NCBI RefSeq assembly: GCF_000003815.2
Contig: NC_049992.1
Span: 5,577,839 to 5,641,838 of the forward strand
Reading direction: 5' to 3'
Length of the DNA stretch: 64,000 nt
Origin: Branchiostoma floridae
Taxonomy: Eukaryota > Chordata > Leptocardii > Amphioxiformes > Branchiostomatidae
Part shown: one piece after another, positions 23,819 to 34,500 of the stretch
Layout of the letters: each line of letters opens with the position of its first letter
Numbering within the stretch: the first letter of the stretch is position 1
Made by a program: the position numbers and the translations under genes
Notes under the pieces: generated by a model
The model's database searches: none
Told to the model about the DNA's origin: nothing
Seen by the model: only the letters and a program-made list of their open reading frames with translations

Positions 23819-26800
23819 TCAATCATAAAAGTCCACATGGGCTCCGTTCTCAAACTTGTTCTCCAGGAGAAGTTTGACCATCTTCTTGGCGGACTCGTCC
23901 GGGTCCAGCGCTGTCCGGTTCTTGGACAATCCGACGAAGAACGCGCGGATGTCTGGGTCCGCAGTATTCTGCCTACGGACAGGATAAACAAACGCACACA
24001 GACCATAATTACTCTTAAGGTGGGGTCACACGTGCGTATATATTTAAGTCCGTATGAGGCGCGCATGGGAGTATTTACCTCCACCAGGCCCCACAGGTCG
24101 TTGGAAAAATATTAGAAATTGGACAAACGTAAACAGGTAACATGTCAGCGAAGTTAGCGGGGTCACTAACCATACTTCTCAATCAGCTAACTCATCTGAC
24201 ATGTTATGTATCTATATTTGTCCAATTTGTACTATTTTTCCCGCGACCTGTGGAGCCTGGTAGAGACTAAGAGCTTCATACGCACCTCAAACGGACTTGA
24301 ATATATACGCATGTGTGACCCCACCTTTAGCCCGGTATTCAGCCGTAATATAGCTCCCGAGTCTCTTTTCTCCTCTTCGTAATTGCGAAGAGGAGAGAAG
24401 AGACTCGGGACCTTTATTACGGCTGGATACCAGGCTATATTACTCTATCTTGCTTATAATATATAATGAGCCCAGTATACTGGAACTGATCCATGTGTTT
24501 TCGTAGTAAGGAGTGGGTCACACGCGTCGTGCGATCGCCTTACGTGGTGCATGTGTCTTGCAAAATCCAGTCACTTTGGGTACGAAACAAAAGTTACTCA
24601 CGCAACTGGACATGCATGATGTTGAAACTGTTTCCAAAATCATATCCAGTTGCTATTGTAATTGTATACCTTACTACCTTGAGGTCCATATTTCATTTCG
24701 GCTTCAGCTGTCTTGTTATAAAAAAACACTGCTTTGTAGTATTAGATCCTGCCGAATTGAAATTCTATGACCTACAACAAATGCGACCACGCCATTAAGT
24801 TACAAAAGAGTTTCAGAAATTAAATATTCTTAACTCGGGATAAAGCAAACAGCTAGCTTCCTTTGTTCAAGCACAAACATATATATAAAGATATCGTGCT
24901 AAAGACAATCAGTTTTGATAAATGTTTCTTTCAACTTACGCTGCCACCTCGACCATTTCCGTCTGTAGCGGCCCGGGTGCGTAGCTGAGGACTCTGACGT
25001 CGGGCTGTTCTTGGGCCAGTACCTGTAGGGAGAGTTGATCTTAAATAAGTATATCAACATTAGTTTCACTTGCAAAATCCCCGCCGAAATTATCATTATA
25101 AGTGAACGAAAATAGCGCACATCAATAGAGACAATACAATATATATATTTGCTGAAACAGTCGGCATGTCATTTTATGTAAAGAGAATAAACTAACGAAG
25201 TGCACAGGAAGAAAAAAATTATGGTTCTGATTAACTTCTGAAGCAAATTTACGAATTTGTAGTCGCCAGGAACTCAGTACGCTCCAAGTAGAGTTTAGAC
25301 TCCGTCTTGTTTGGGACATCTTTTGAGGGGTTTTACATTGTATCAGGTTTTCTATTTCGTTAGTTTTTCTTTTCGTCTGAACGCCAAAGCTCTGTTTGGA
25401 GGGTAAGACGTATGCCTTGAACGCTTCGTGGCGTTACTGGTACGCAGGATGTTGGACTCGGAACCTAGAGGTCCCAAGTTCGATACTCGCCATGTCCCTG
25501 ACGTTGTGCCCTTGGGAAAGGCACTTTACACGATCTTCAACACTTCACCCAGTTGTAAAAATGGGTACCTGACTTCGTTCGGGAAGGTAAAAGACTAACT
25601 TAACCTTCTGTTTGCACTTTGTATGCGGTTCTACTAAAAGAAGTTACTAACGCGAGTGCAATGCCACATTGTCCCGTCTGTCCAAAAGCAAATGAAGAAA
25701 AAATACCTTGAATATCATGTCCCTTGCAGCTTTCCCGCCACAGTACAGTGCCCAAGACTTGAAGGGTTGTAGCGCACAGAGGGAAGTGATGTTCACCACC
25801 GTCCTACGCACAATGGACTCCGTGGCAGAAAAGAACTGGGAGTTCAGGCACAGAACGCTACTGACGTTCATCTGGTAATAGTCGGTGATGACTTTAGGGT
25901 CGGATAGTTCCGATGTCAGCTTTGAAACGTCACCTAGCGAAGCTGTGTAAAATTACAATGACAAGAGATGGTTTGTATTGTTAAAACAAAACAACGATAC
26001 GGCATGCTTGGATTAAGATTAGAATAGGACTGTTTACCTAAATACTCGTACCTAAACCGTACGTTTGAAATTGTTTAGGTACAGATCCGGACCTAAACAT
26101 CTGTGTACAGGTACCTGTACTTAAGTCAATTCCAAATCAAATATGACAATTGTGATAATCTTGTAGTTAAAAATAAAGAAAACTTTGTTTTGTGGTTCAA
26201 ATTTCTAAGTGGTTCAAATTTCTAAATCCTCATGATGACAATTCTCACTAGAAAAGACAGTTAACTACATTTATAACTTACAGATTATTGATCAAACTTG
26301 TTTAGGTATGTGTGACGGTCCGGACCTGTACTTTAGCCCCTGTACCTGTGACAAGTACCTATTTTTTTTAAGGTACACCGTTCTAGATCAGACTCAACAA
26401 ATCACATAGTTTTACTGACTTCTGCCGTTAAAAAACTTGACTGTTCCCTTTGGATATTAAAATATCTTTTTGCATGGCTCTGTTTGCCAATGGACAAATT
26501 GTTGTTGAATGTAAGAAAAAAAGTCAAAAGTCTATCTCACATACCTCATTGTTGCTTGCTTTTACCAATTGACAACGGTTGAATTTTAAAAAGTTAAAAG
26601 TGAATCCGCATTATTTTCGACGCTGGCGGACGGACGTATTGCATTCTGAGAGCTACGACCACCATGCGCTCCATGCGGAATAATACTGAACTGCAGCCAT
26701 CTGAGGCCTTTGTTTTGAACGACAGCTGACTGACTATGCATAAACTACAAAAGCACAATGACACATAAGTACATACCAGCGTTGTGAACGATGATGGCAT

Positions 26801-27083
26801 GTTTGAAACTCTGTGGGGAGGGTACGGCACAAATCCTTTTGTGTAGCTCGTCGCTGTAAGGCCCAGCTATGTCCCCGGCCACAATTTTCACCTCCACATG
26901 TGGCGCGGTCGCCTCGATTTTCTTCTTGGTGTCGTTCAGGCCGCCCTCCCCCCTTGCCGTGATCACAATGAGTGAACCTTCCCCGACTGTTTCAGCCAAG
27001 TTGATGGCCAGGGCTTGTCCGAGGCCTTTGCTAGCGCCGGTGACAACACAGAACGTCGCGACTTTCAGATCTGCGGCCGCCAT
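23819..27083 (-). CDS. SPR: Sepiapterin reductase, 4 exons
   Basis: A cytosolic NADPH-dependent short-chain dehydrogenase that performs the last step of tetrahydrobiopterin synthesis. Minus-strand exons are 27083-26777, 25942-25707, 25022-24940 and 23972-23819: 780 nt, 259 residues, close to the human length of about 261. The Rossmann motif is TGASKGLG near residue 15. NAASLGDVSK follows the first junction, where vertebrates have NNAGSLGDVSK. The catalytic segment is NITSLCALQPF...WALYCGGKAARD, with Ser, Tyr (YCGGK) and Lys in place. SYAPGPLQTEM precedes the last junction, and the C terminus GAHVDFYD keeps the pterin-binding Asp. Intron 1 (25943-26776) holds a repeat-rich stretch, intron 2 a SINE, and intron 3 two hairpin elements. 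The start codon sits in a GC-rich GGCGGCC context. Confidence 0.95.
24017..24328. mobile_element. Long fold-back element in SPR intron 3
   Basis: The termini aaggtggggtcacacgtgcg and cgcatgtgtgaccccacctt are inverted. The arms continue with tatatatttaagtccgt against acggacttgaatatata, and attggacaaa against tttgtccaat. Essentially the whole 312 bp can fold. The window starts in a fragment of the same family. Confidence 0.85.
24329..24437. mobile_element. Short near-perfect hairpin abutting the previous element
   Basis: The arms tagcccggtattcagccgta and tacggctggataccaggcta close a stem that runs through cccgagtctc and ctcctcttcg to a loop of about 5 bases (taatt). At about 109 bp it begins exactly where the 24017-24328 element ends. 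Confidence 0.85.
25425..25690 (+). repeat. tRNA-derived SINE, copy 2 (SPR intron 2 and exon 2 edge)
   Basis: Head with tggcgttactggtacgcagg (A-box region) and ggtcccaagttcgatact (B-box), body gcccttgggaaaggcacttt, then cacttcacccagttgtaaaa. The end, caatgccacattgtcc, is the same as in copy 1. It stops about 17 bp short of SPR exon 2 (25707), leaving little intron at the donor. Confidence 0.85.
26035..26390. repeat. Repeat-rich segment in SPR intron 1
   Basis: Two clusters carry similar words in both orientations (gtttaggtac, tccggacct, caggtacctgtac). This suggests inverted termini of a small element of about 350 bp. The boundaries are not clean. Confidence 0.45.
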
Positions 27084-27086
27084 GTT
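27070..27086 (-). promoter_or_regulatory. YY1-like ATGGCGGC motif over the SPR start codon
   Basis: The minus strand reads aaacATGGCGGCCGCAG across the initiator. ATGGCGGC overlapping the start is the pattern of YY1 sites in many animal housekeeping genes. The motif is seen; factor binding is inferred. Confidence 0.4.
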
Positions 27087-27104
27087 TTGGGCTGACCTCT
27101 GACC

Positions 27105-28600
27105 GCACTATGTTGGGAAAATGCGTTAATACCTCAGAGCGTGTACGGTACATCGTTTGAAATAACTGCAAAGTTGCTTCAAAGGCTTTAAAACTGTAAA
27201 TTAAGATACAAACTTAACCTGCCTTGCCAACATCTTTCTTTAATATAGAAAATATTTACCACAAACCCTTCCATTCAGTAGACAACAAGGTCCAGCTCAA
27301 TTTATTAACGCACCATCCCTAAGAAACGTTACGTAATACCCATTGCCTTGAAAGAAAACTCAACTATGTTACGCGAAATGAATTTGAAAGCCTTTGCCGT
27401 TCCACAAGACTTGTGTTCGTGGTGTTTTTCTCTCCGTTTGTCTCTGATACCCGTGGCATTGTGCGATGCAATTGTTCACTGCCTCGACAGGTGGGGTACA
27501 GACCTGTTTAATAATGACATTGACTAAATAGAACTCTCACATCGCCAGTCGACCAAGGCCTGGTACCGCCTTCCCACGATTCTTGTATGGCAACACTGAA
27601 AAGCGATACTTTCTATCTACATGATCTGACTAAAACGATATCTAATGTTTATGTTTATTGTCATTAATGTTTATGTTTATTGTCATTTTGATACTTTATC
27701 GTCATGTTGACGATCCCTGCAGAAGAAGAAAAATCTTTTTTTTTTCTTCTGAAATCGGGCGAAAATTACTTCTCGCGCTGATGCCATCCAGAAAATCTAC
27801 TTGCTGTGGTATTATAACATTGATCGTACGTACTGGCATTTTGCACATCTAGGGAGAGGACCGCATTGCCGCAAACTGCAAGATATGTTACAACTTCACC
27901 CCATCTCGTTATATAGACAAAGTTCTGTATATATGGAGATGGAGAGCACTTTCCAGCCTGGTTCGAGCTGGAGCTCGGCCAAAGTAAAGTAAGTAAGTCT
28001 GTATATATATACATAAGGTTCAACCCCTCGTATGCCATGGCATGATCGTAAGTTCAATAACTCCTCACCTCACCTCACCTCACCTCATTTCACCCCACCT
28101 TACCTATCCCTTGACTCATACAGAAATCTATGAAAATGTGCTATGAATTGTAGTCTGTGCAACACTTGTAAACACTGCTGTCCGAGGCTAGGAGGCCAAT
28201 CGGGTGTTGGGTGGGCTGCTACTAGCGAGATTTAATCAGGCTTCTAGTATTATGAATTGATGGGGAAATAAAATTACCAGAGGGCCAGATTGCATATTAT
28301 TTCTGTACACTCACTAGGGGGCCTTGCTGTGTGGATCAATGCAAACACTTAAGATTAAATCTCGCCAGTTTAATACAGCCCTGGACAGCAGAGTTTGTGT
28401 TACACAGACTAGCACTAAAGCAAATAGCCACAATATTTGGATTTTAATATGCATACGTATTGCTGGGGTAATCAAATTTTGCTGAAAGTTTTCGTTGAAA
28501 CGATCAAGCAACGTCTTTTTGATCAATTGTAGTTATTTTAATGAACCCTGATAAAAGCTCCTTGAATGAACAGTTTAGTTTAAAGTAACTTTGACCAAGA
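27105..28600. other. Divergent intergenic region between SPR and the acidic-protein gene
   Basis: The two genes point away from each other, with 1.59 kb between start codons. It includes a (CACCT)n run at 28064-28106 and a retroelement-like end at about 27955-27995 (ggccaaagtaaagtaagtaa). No exon seen. Confidence 0.5.
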
Positions 28601-28660
28601 TGGGACCCCTATCAAAGGTCCAGCTCCACACAATGGTTTGTCCCGGGACGGGTCTATCTA

Positions 28661-28682
28661 TGACGTCATCAAGATGGCGGAG
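28661..28682 (+). promoter_or_regulatory. CRE palindrome plus YY1-like motif at a start codon
   Basis: TGACGTCA at 28661-28668 is a full ATF/CREB palindrome. Five bases later caagATGGCGGagg forms a YY1-type motif over the initiator. This spacing is typical of TATA-less promoters with a very short 5' UTR. Function is inferred. Confidence 0.5.
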
Positions 28683-30205
28683 GGTGACCATGGTAAAGCC
28701 GACGCCGAACACCCGGACCAAAACAACGCAGAGCAGGCCGAAATGATGGAGGTAGAGCCGGAGGAAGCCGTGCCTGTCGGTCCAGAAGGGAGTGGGGAAC
28801 TGTCAGAGTTTGTCATGGCGCACTACAATCAACAGAGGGTGAGATATAAAGGCCCAGTGTTGTTTTGTTTTTCGGGGGAGGGGGTACGCGCATGTAGAAG
28901 TATAAGGTTTCAGGGACGTTTAAACAGCAACATTTTAGAAAGCCATATTTTCTTTGTAGATAGGAGAAAGTTTTCCTATCGTAGCAACAATTTCTTGCGA
29001 TCCATGTACATGTTAGTAGTGTGAACTGTGCGTTCTCTCTCTATACATGTAACGTTAACATGTTACACTTACATACATGATGTACACATAAAGTACCGAC
29101 TAAACACACACACATAACGTTATATAGTTAATGTATGAAGGGAAGTCTACATGTGTATATATACTGTACATACCATTCCTAAATAACTTTTGACAAATAT
29201 TTTGTCGCTAGTAGTATAGAAATACCCAACCTGATGTATGCAATAGTTCCCTACTGTAGATTCCACTAGTATTGTATTAGCTGAAATTGTTGCAATATAC
29301 CATATGTGTAGTATTAGACCAAACCTTTTGTCGTATATACATTGCCATACATTATTACTGATGCAATTGTTGCGCAATAAACCATTGTATTATATCGTAT
29401 ATCGCTACATTAGTACAAAGATACAGATACACAGGTACACACATTCACATATTCACACACACACACACACACACGTTATCTTTTCTCATGAATTTTCCCT
29501 GCTATGTTAGGAGGAGGGCAGGTTTGAGGGACATGAGGACATCAGTGCAGAACGGACACAGAACTTCATGGAGAGGGCGCTGGCAGAGAGTCAGAGGTAC
29601 ATGTGTACATCTTGTCTCAATAGCTAAGACCACACCTAATGTACCTGAGCCATGATAACGTTCAATACAGGTGTTCCGGACCAGGTGATAACTTGGTTTA
29701 TCACATGGGGTTTAAGTGCTCTCAAAGCAAAGAAGCCTGATTAAATAATTTTACGACCGCAGAGTGCACCGTTGAAAATTTGAAGACCGGATATATTGCA
29801 TTCTAAGGTATCCTGAGGGGCAACATTACCGTCAGAGAGGTCACAGTAGAAAACACACAAATGACCTGAGTGGCATATTCCCTGGTCAATCAGAGTTTCA
29901 TGCTTGTCAGAGGATCTGCTCGCCTGTGTAAGGGCATCTAGTGCGTCCAATTTCTTGTTATTTTAGGAAAAGCGTGTACAAATGATGCCTTGCTAAAAGC
30001 CTGTTTGGATTATTCTGTACACATCCCTAGTTGACACTGATGAGCTTCTGATGGTTTCAGGATGAGTGCTGAAGCTGCTAAGTCAGACCAGAAGAGACAG
30101 GACCTGTACAGGAGGCTGGGGGTACAGGACATGGTGGACCTAACGCTGGAACACGCTTCGGAGGTCATGGTCACCGTACAGAACGGAGACAGTCCGTCAC
30201 GCTGA
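28674..30205 (+). CDS. Unrecognised small acidic protein, 3 exons
   Basis: Exons are 28674-28838, 29511-29596 and 30061-30205: 396 nt, 131 residues, all junctions GT-AG and in frame. The first 45 residues are acidic and rich in Glu, Gly and Pro (EMMEVEPEEAVPV), probably disordered. The rest is charged and looks helical: ELSEFVMAHYNQQR, then ERTQNFMERALAESQR, then SDQKRQDLYRRLGVQDMVD. There is no signal peptide or membrane segment. It looks like a small cytosolic or nuclear complex subunit, but I do not recognise the family and assign no function. An upstream TTG-initiated reading is possible, but ATG at 28674 has the better context (caagATGG). The gene lies tail-to-tail with the CBM9-like gene. 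Confidence 0.75.
29650..29693 (+). repeat. Dispersed repeat, copy 2
   Basis: Matches 15845-15895: gataacgttcaatacaggtg followed by ttccggaccaggtgataa. Lies in intron 2 of the acidic-protein gene. Confidence 0.6.
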
Positions 30206-30275
30206 GTTGGGGGGGTAGTCCATCACGCTGAGCAGGGGGGGGGGGCAGTCCGTCACGATAAGCAGGGGGGTCTAA
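30190..30275 (+). repeat. Three tandem copies across a stop codon
   Basis: The word agtccgtcacgctgag, containing the last codons and TGA, is followed by G-runs and repeated about every 35 bp: 30191, 30222 (agtccatcacgctgag) and 30256 (agtccgtcacgataag). The coding end is therefore the first unit of a small tandem repeat in the 3' UTR. Confidence 0.75.
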
Positions 30276-31077
30276 AGGGGTGCTGTAGTTGCACCCCCTT
30301 TTTCTTTAGCACTCAGTTCTGCTAAAAGTGGACAAGTGCGCTTGAACACAACATGAAATGACAGTTAACTATCACTCATCTAACCTGTCAATATCACTTT
30401 GTATTACATCTTGACTGCTCCAGATACCTGAAATTGTGATGCCTCATATATCACATTACACATATCAGTAAATATATCACATTACACATACCAGAAATTT
30501 AAACTGCAGTTTCTGGCCTTCTCATACAATTGCTATAAGTATAATTGTACTACCGCATGTTTGTTTCTGACTGGGGAATGCTATGAAGTGTGAGTTTGGA
30601 GTTGTGATATTCGTAATGTAAGTACCATTTTTTAACAACTATCTCAGGTTCTTCCACTTTTGGCTTTAAGTTAATTAATGTTCTGTTTTTTGTTAGCTTC
30701 TTACAAGTTCTGATGACCATGACCATTCCAAACAGCCAGGAATACTTGAGTGTTGATAAGGTCTTGTTTTGTTTTGTTTCAAAACTGATGTGTATGAAGA
30801 ATGGTGTTTTTCTGTGTGCATATTTCTAAGTACAATGCCATGATAAAGTTTGTATGTTTGACTGTGAGATATATTGAACACTCCATTATAATTTTTGTGT
30901 TTCATCTTCTAATGTTTGTTGTAATGACTATTGTATAATTCCATTTATTGTAAGTTTTATACTCAAGCCGTATGTACATCTGTATTTTTGTGGGTTTTGT
31001 GAATACAGATCATTTATGAAGACCAGAAGTATCACATGTAAGACTCCAAGAGAATGGCAAAGGTTTTGAAAAGAGAA

Positions 31078-31083
31078 AATAAA
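31078..31083 (+). terminator. Candidate poly(A) signal of the acidic-protein gene
   Basis: AATAAA about 870 bp after the stop, before the convergent CBM9-like gene. Confidence 0.45.
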
Positions 31084-31363
31084 AACAATGAATTTTACCA
31101 CTGTGGTACTTTCAACTATCAAATATCACCTTTAGCCTATGAATAAATCAAATCCAATCTATACTACAATAGTAGCTTCCATGATGTACATTGTGCTGCA
31201 AATATCAAGAAATGATCACAAATCAATTCCTTCTGCACCCAATATCAAGATTCTAAAATCTGGTATCTATTTAGCTTCTATAAGCTTTCATCAATTGCCT
31301 CTAGCTAATGTCTCAAGGCTTTTCAGCAAATATTCCCTTTCTTTTCAAGAAAGCACACAAGAT

Positions 31364-31369
31364 TTTATT
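31364..31369 (-). terminator. Candidate poly(A) signal of the CBM9-like gene
   Basis: TTTATT on the plus strand is AATAAA on the minus strand, about 180 bp past the stop at 31547. It lies only about 280 bp from the opposing gene's signal. Confidence 0.45.
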
Positions 31370-31546
31370 TCATTATGACCACATAGGGTCTAACATCACA
31401 ATATTGCTTCAACGATTTCATCTTATAATCTATTTACTGTACACTGTATGACTATGACTGACTGTACATTTTTGCTACCAAACATTCCCATCTCAATAAA
31501 TAACTTTTCTAAAATATCATAAACTTATGATAATGTCCTTTTCTCG

Positions 31547-34500
31547 TCAAGTGAACCAAATAAGTCTATCATCCCTTATGTTCCCTTTAGGTAGAGATGA
31601 GTTGAATGGTTTCACTGTTGCGTTGAAGTTGTACAGCTTGATGACGTTAACGTGAGGAACGCTTGCACATTTCCCTTTCCTGACGTAGTCTGGGAGCTCC
31701 AGTTGGGTCAGGTTGGAGGTGAAGTAGCCGTTGATCGCAAAGAATTTCTGTTTGAAGGGAAGATGACACTGTATCAGCAAAAGAAATTCCTGACCATTCA
31801 AGCTACTTAAAAGGTATTATTATTTAAGTAAGTCACTAAAGGAACAACATATAGTTTCCAGATGAACTACATGTACAGATGAGAAAGTTATGGTGCATGA
31901 TTGATATGATTCTAAAATATGTACAGAGCAAATTTGTTTCAACTCATTTTTATTGGTCATTTCAGTCCGATTTACACAACAAACATGCTTATTATTACAT
32001 AATATATTATGGCTGCCTCCAGCTTTAACTTTTTTTCTGTCCCACACATTATTTGGGAGCCCATGTTGTGAATTTGATTCGTTAAATCTGTCATTTCCAG
32101 ATATTAAAGGTCCTGAAGTTCTGATTTTTTTATGGATGGAGTGAGTTTTTGGTCCCAAGAAGGAAATTTCTAGAAGGAGTTGTCCTGGAGACAGCCAACA
32201 AACATACAGACAAAATGAAGAAGGAAGAAAACATTATTGAACCCAACCTTTTCAGCATTGTACAGCTCCACAAGGTTGGAGTAGACAGGCCAGTTGGGAC
32301 TGGGTTGGAACGTGCCAGAGTTGACTGGGTCTGTGCTGAACTGGATTATACCCCATCTAACAGGAAAAATACATACTATTAATCATAATCATTTTTTAAG
32401 AGGTTCATCAGTCACGTAATAATACTATAAGTTTACTAAGTTAATAGAATAATAATTCTTCATATGCAGGCTAGCAACGTCTGTGTACCTTATAATTACG
32501 TAGGGATGTGTACCACACAAATTTGATTGAATTTACATCAAGAGTCCAAGACCCCACAAATTAAATTGGTTTGGCCTGAAAATCCTTCTGCAGAACTTGT
32601 CCCACCTTTCAGGCAGGTGCATGTTGATAGAGTGTTGTGGAGACCACACCCAGTTGTCTTCAGGTAAACCAGGTACCTGCAAAAATGAAATCTACCAGGT
32701 GAGAATAAATGAAAGCTACATAAAAGATATTTAATACCTGATTAAACCACATGACATGTTTGTTAGAGGCATACATACATTAGAAAAGATAAAAGGGACA
32801 GAATAAAGAAACATATTCTAGAATATGGTTATTTCTAAAAACACCATCAACTGCAAGTAAAAACGGTTTTGGTATTGACTTGAATACAACATTGTCTTCC
32901 TACCTTTTCGTAATGGCCGTCCACATTTTTTACATGCCACTCAACCCTGCTGAAGTTGATCCTCCATTGGTCGCCATGTTTGGGCGGGGCCGTTGCCACG
33001 GTGCAGTCATGAACCATGTCCTTAAAAGGAAGTGCCAACTCAACGGTCCAAAACTTATCTAAAGAAAAAAAAACACAAAAAAAAAAAAAAAAAAAAAAAG
33101 GGCCCCTGACCGGCCGCCGGACGACGGCAGTCAGCCAGGCCCCGTGCCCATTGGTTATAAAAGTGTCCCTCTGGACGGCTAAACTCTTTCCATTTGCCAC
33201 AGCAAGATCTGCTTGGAGATTACTGGTCTTCTACATGCATACTTGTACACACACAAACATTTACCAAAAACATAACCATCTTGGCAAATAAAGGTAATAT
33301 ATTAAACATACTTGGTACTAGTGGGTTGTTGATAGGTCCCTCCACATATGTTGCTGACTTCATTGTTGGCATCTCCCAACTACTGTTGGCGTTTCCTCCA
33401 TTCAGGTAGGGCTGTGTAGAAAAATCAATGCAGGTAAATCTTCATTATATTACCATTAACTGTACGATCTTGCTCAAGAACATTTTTCTAAAAAGATACG
33501 TCGATGTAGGTTAGACATCCAGGTAATAAGATACACCAAAAAGTAGTTACTCAAGCAACTGGATATGGTTTTGTCTTCAGTCTGAATTATCGTAGTACAC
33601 AACCTTTCCTATTGGACATCTGAAATTGTCTTCATTAGTTAGAGTATAAAAGACCTGTTTCTTCCAGATCTCTTCAGTGTCACTGACGAAGGATAGTGGA
33701 TTCTATCCGAAACGTCTGACCGTTTCAAAACCATATCCAGTTGCTTGAGTAACTACTTTTTGCTGTTTTCTAAAAAGAGTCATTTGACATATAAATATAC
33801 ATGCTGTATGTTTTGTTTATAAAGTTTGGACGTCCAGGTAAACAATAATCAAATAAAATTCAATCTCTACAACTGGATAAAGAACGAAGATCTACTTCTG
33901 GACATTTTGAGTGACATCCATCATTCTTCTTCGCTTTATCTCACCTTTCTGGTGACGCTGAAGAAGAGTGATGGATGTCATTGAATTGAATTGTATTTGA
34001 ATGCTGCTTGTTTGTTCATAATGTACTTCTGCAAGCAGATGAATATTGTTTCCTTTTTTTTTCCATACTCAATTCATGACACAACTGAGGGGATGTCTAC
34101 AAAATCAAAAAGTTTGGAACTATGTTTATAATGTATCATTATTGCACTCAAAATCCTAAAGGTGTGTTCTAATCAAAATCAGTGATAATCAAGTTGCATT
34201 TCCATACTACAACCTACCTTACTTAGCTCCAGGTCCCATGTTGTGTTGATTGCATTGATTTCAAATTCTTTGTAACTGAAAATCAGATATGATTTGGTTT
34301 CTTTAATACATTAATGTTCAACCTTTGTATTCTCACTCAACAGAAATTAGTGAACAAATATGGATATTTGAAATGTGCATAACTCTGGAATTACTGATGC
34401 GCATTTAGTTGATCTCTTAAATTCAACTTTCATCTAATGTGCTAAGTGCATGGATGTTAGCTTTGTTACTACAAGGTGCAAAAATGGAAGCTCTGTTGGT

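Noticed and set aside
23819-27083. Functional link between sepiapterin reductase and the 5-HT6-like receptor
   Set aside because: Sharing a serotonin theme at 20 kb distance in an animal genome is weak evidence. There is no shared regulation to point to.
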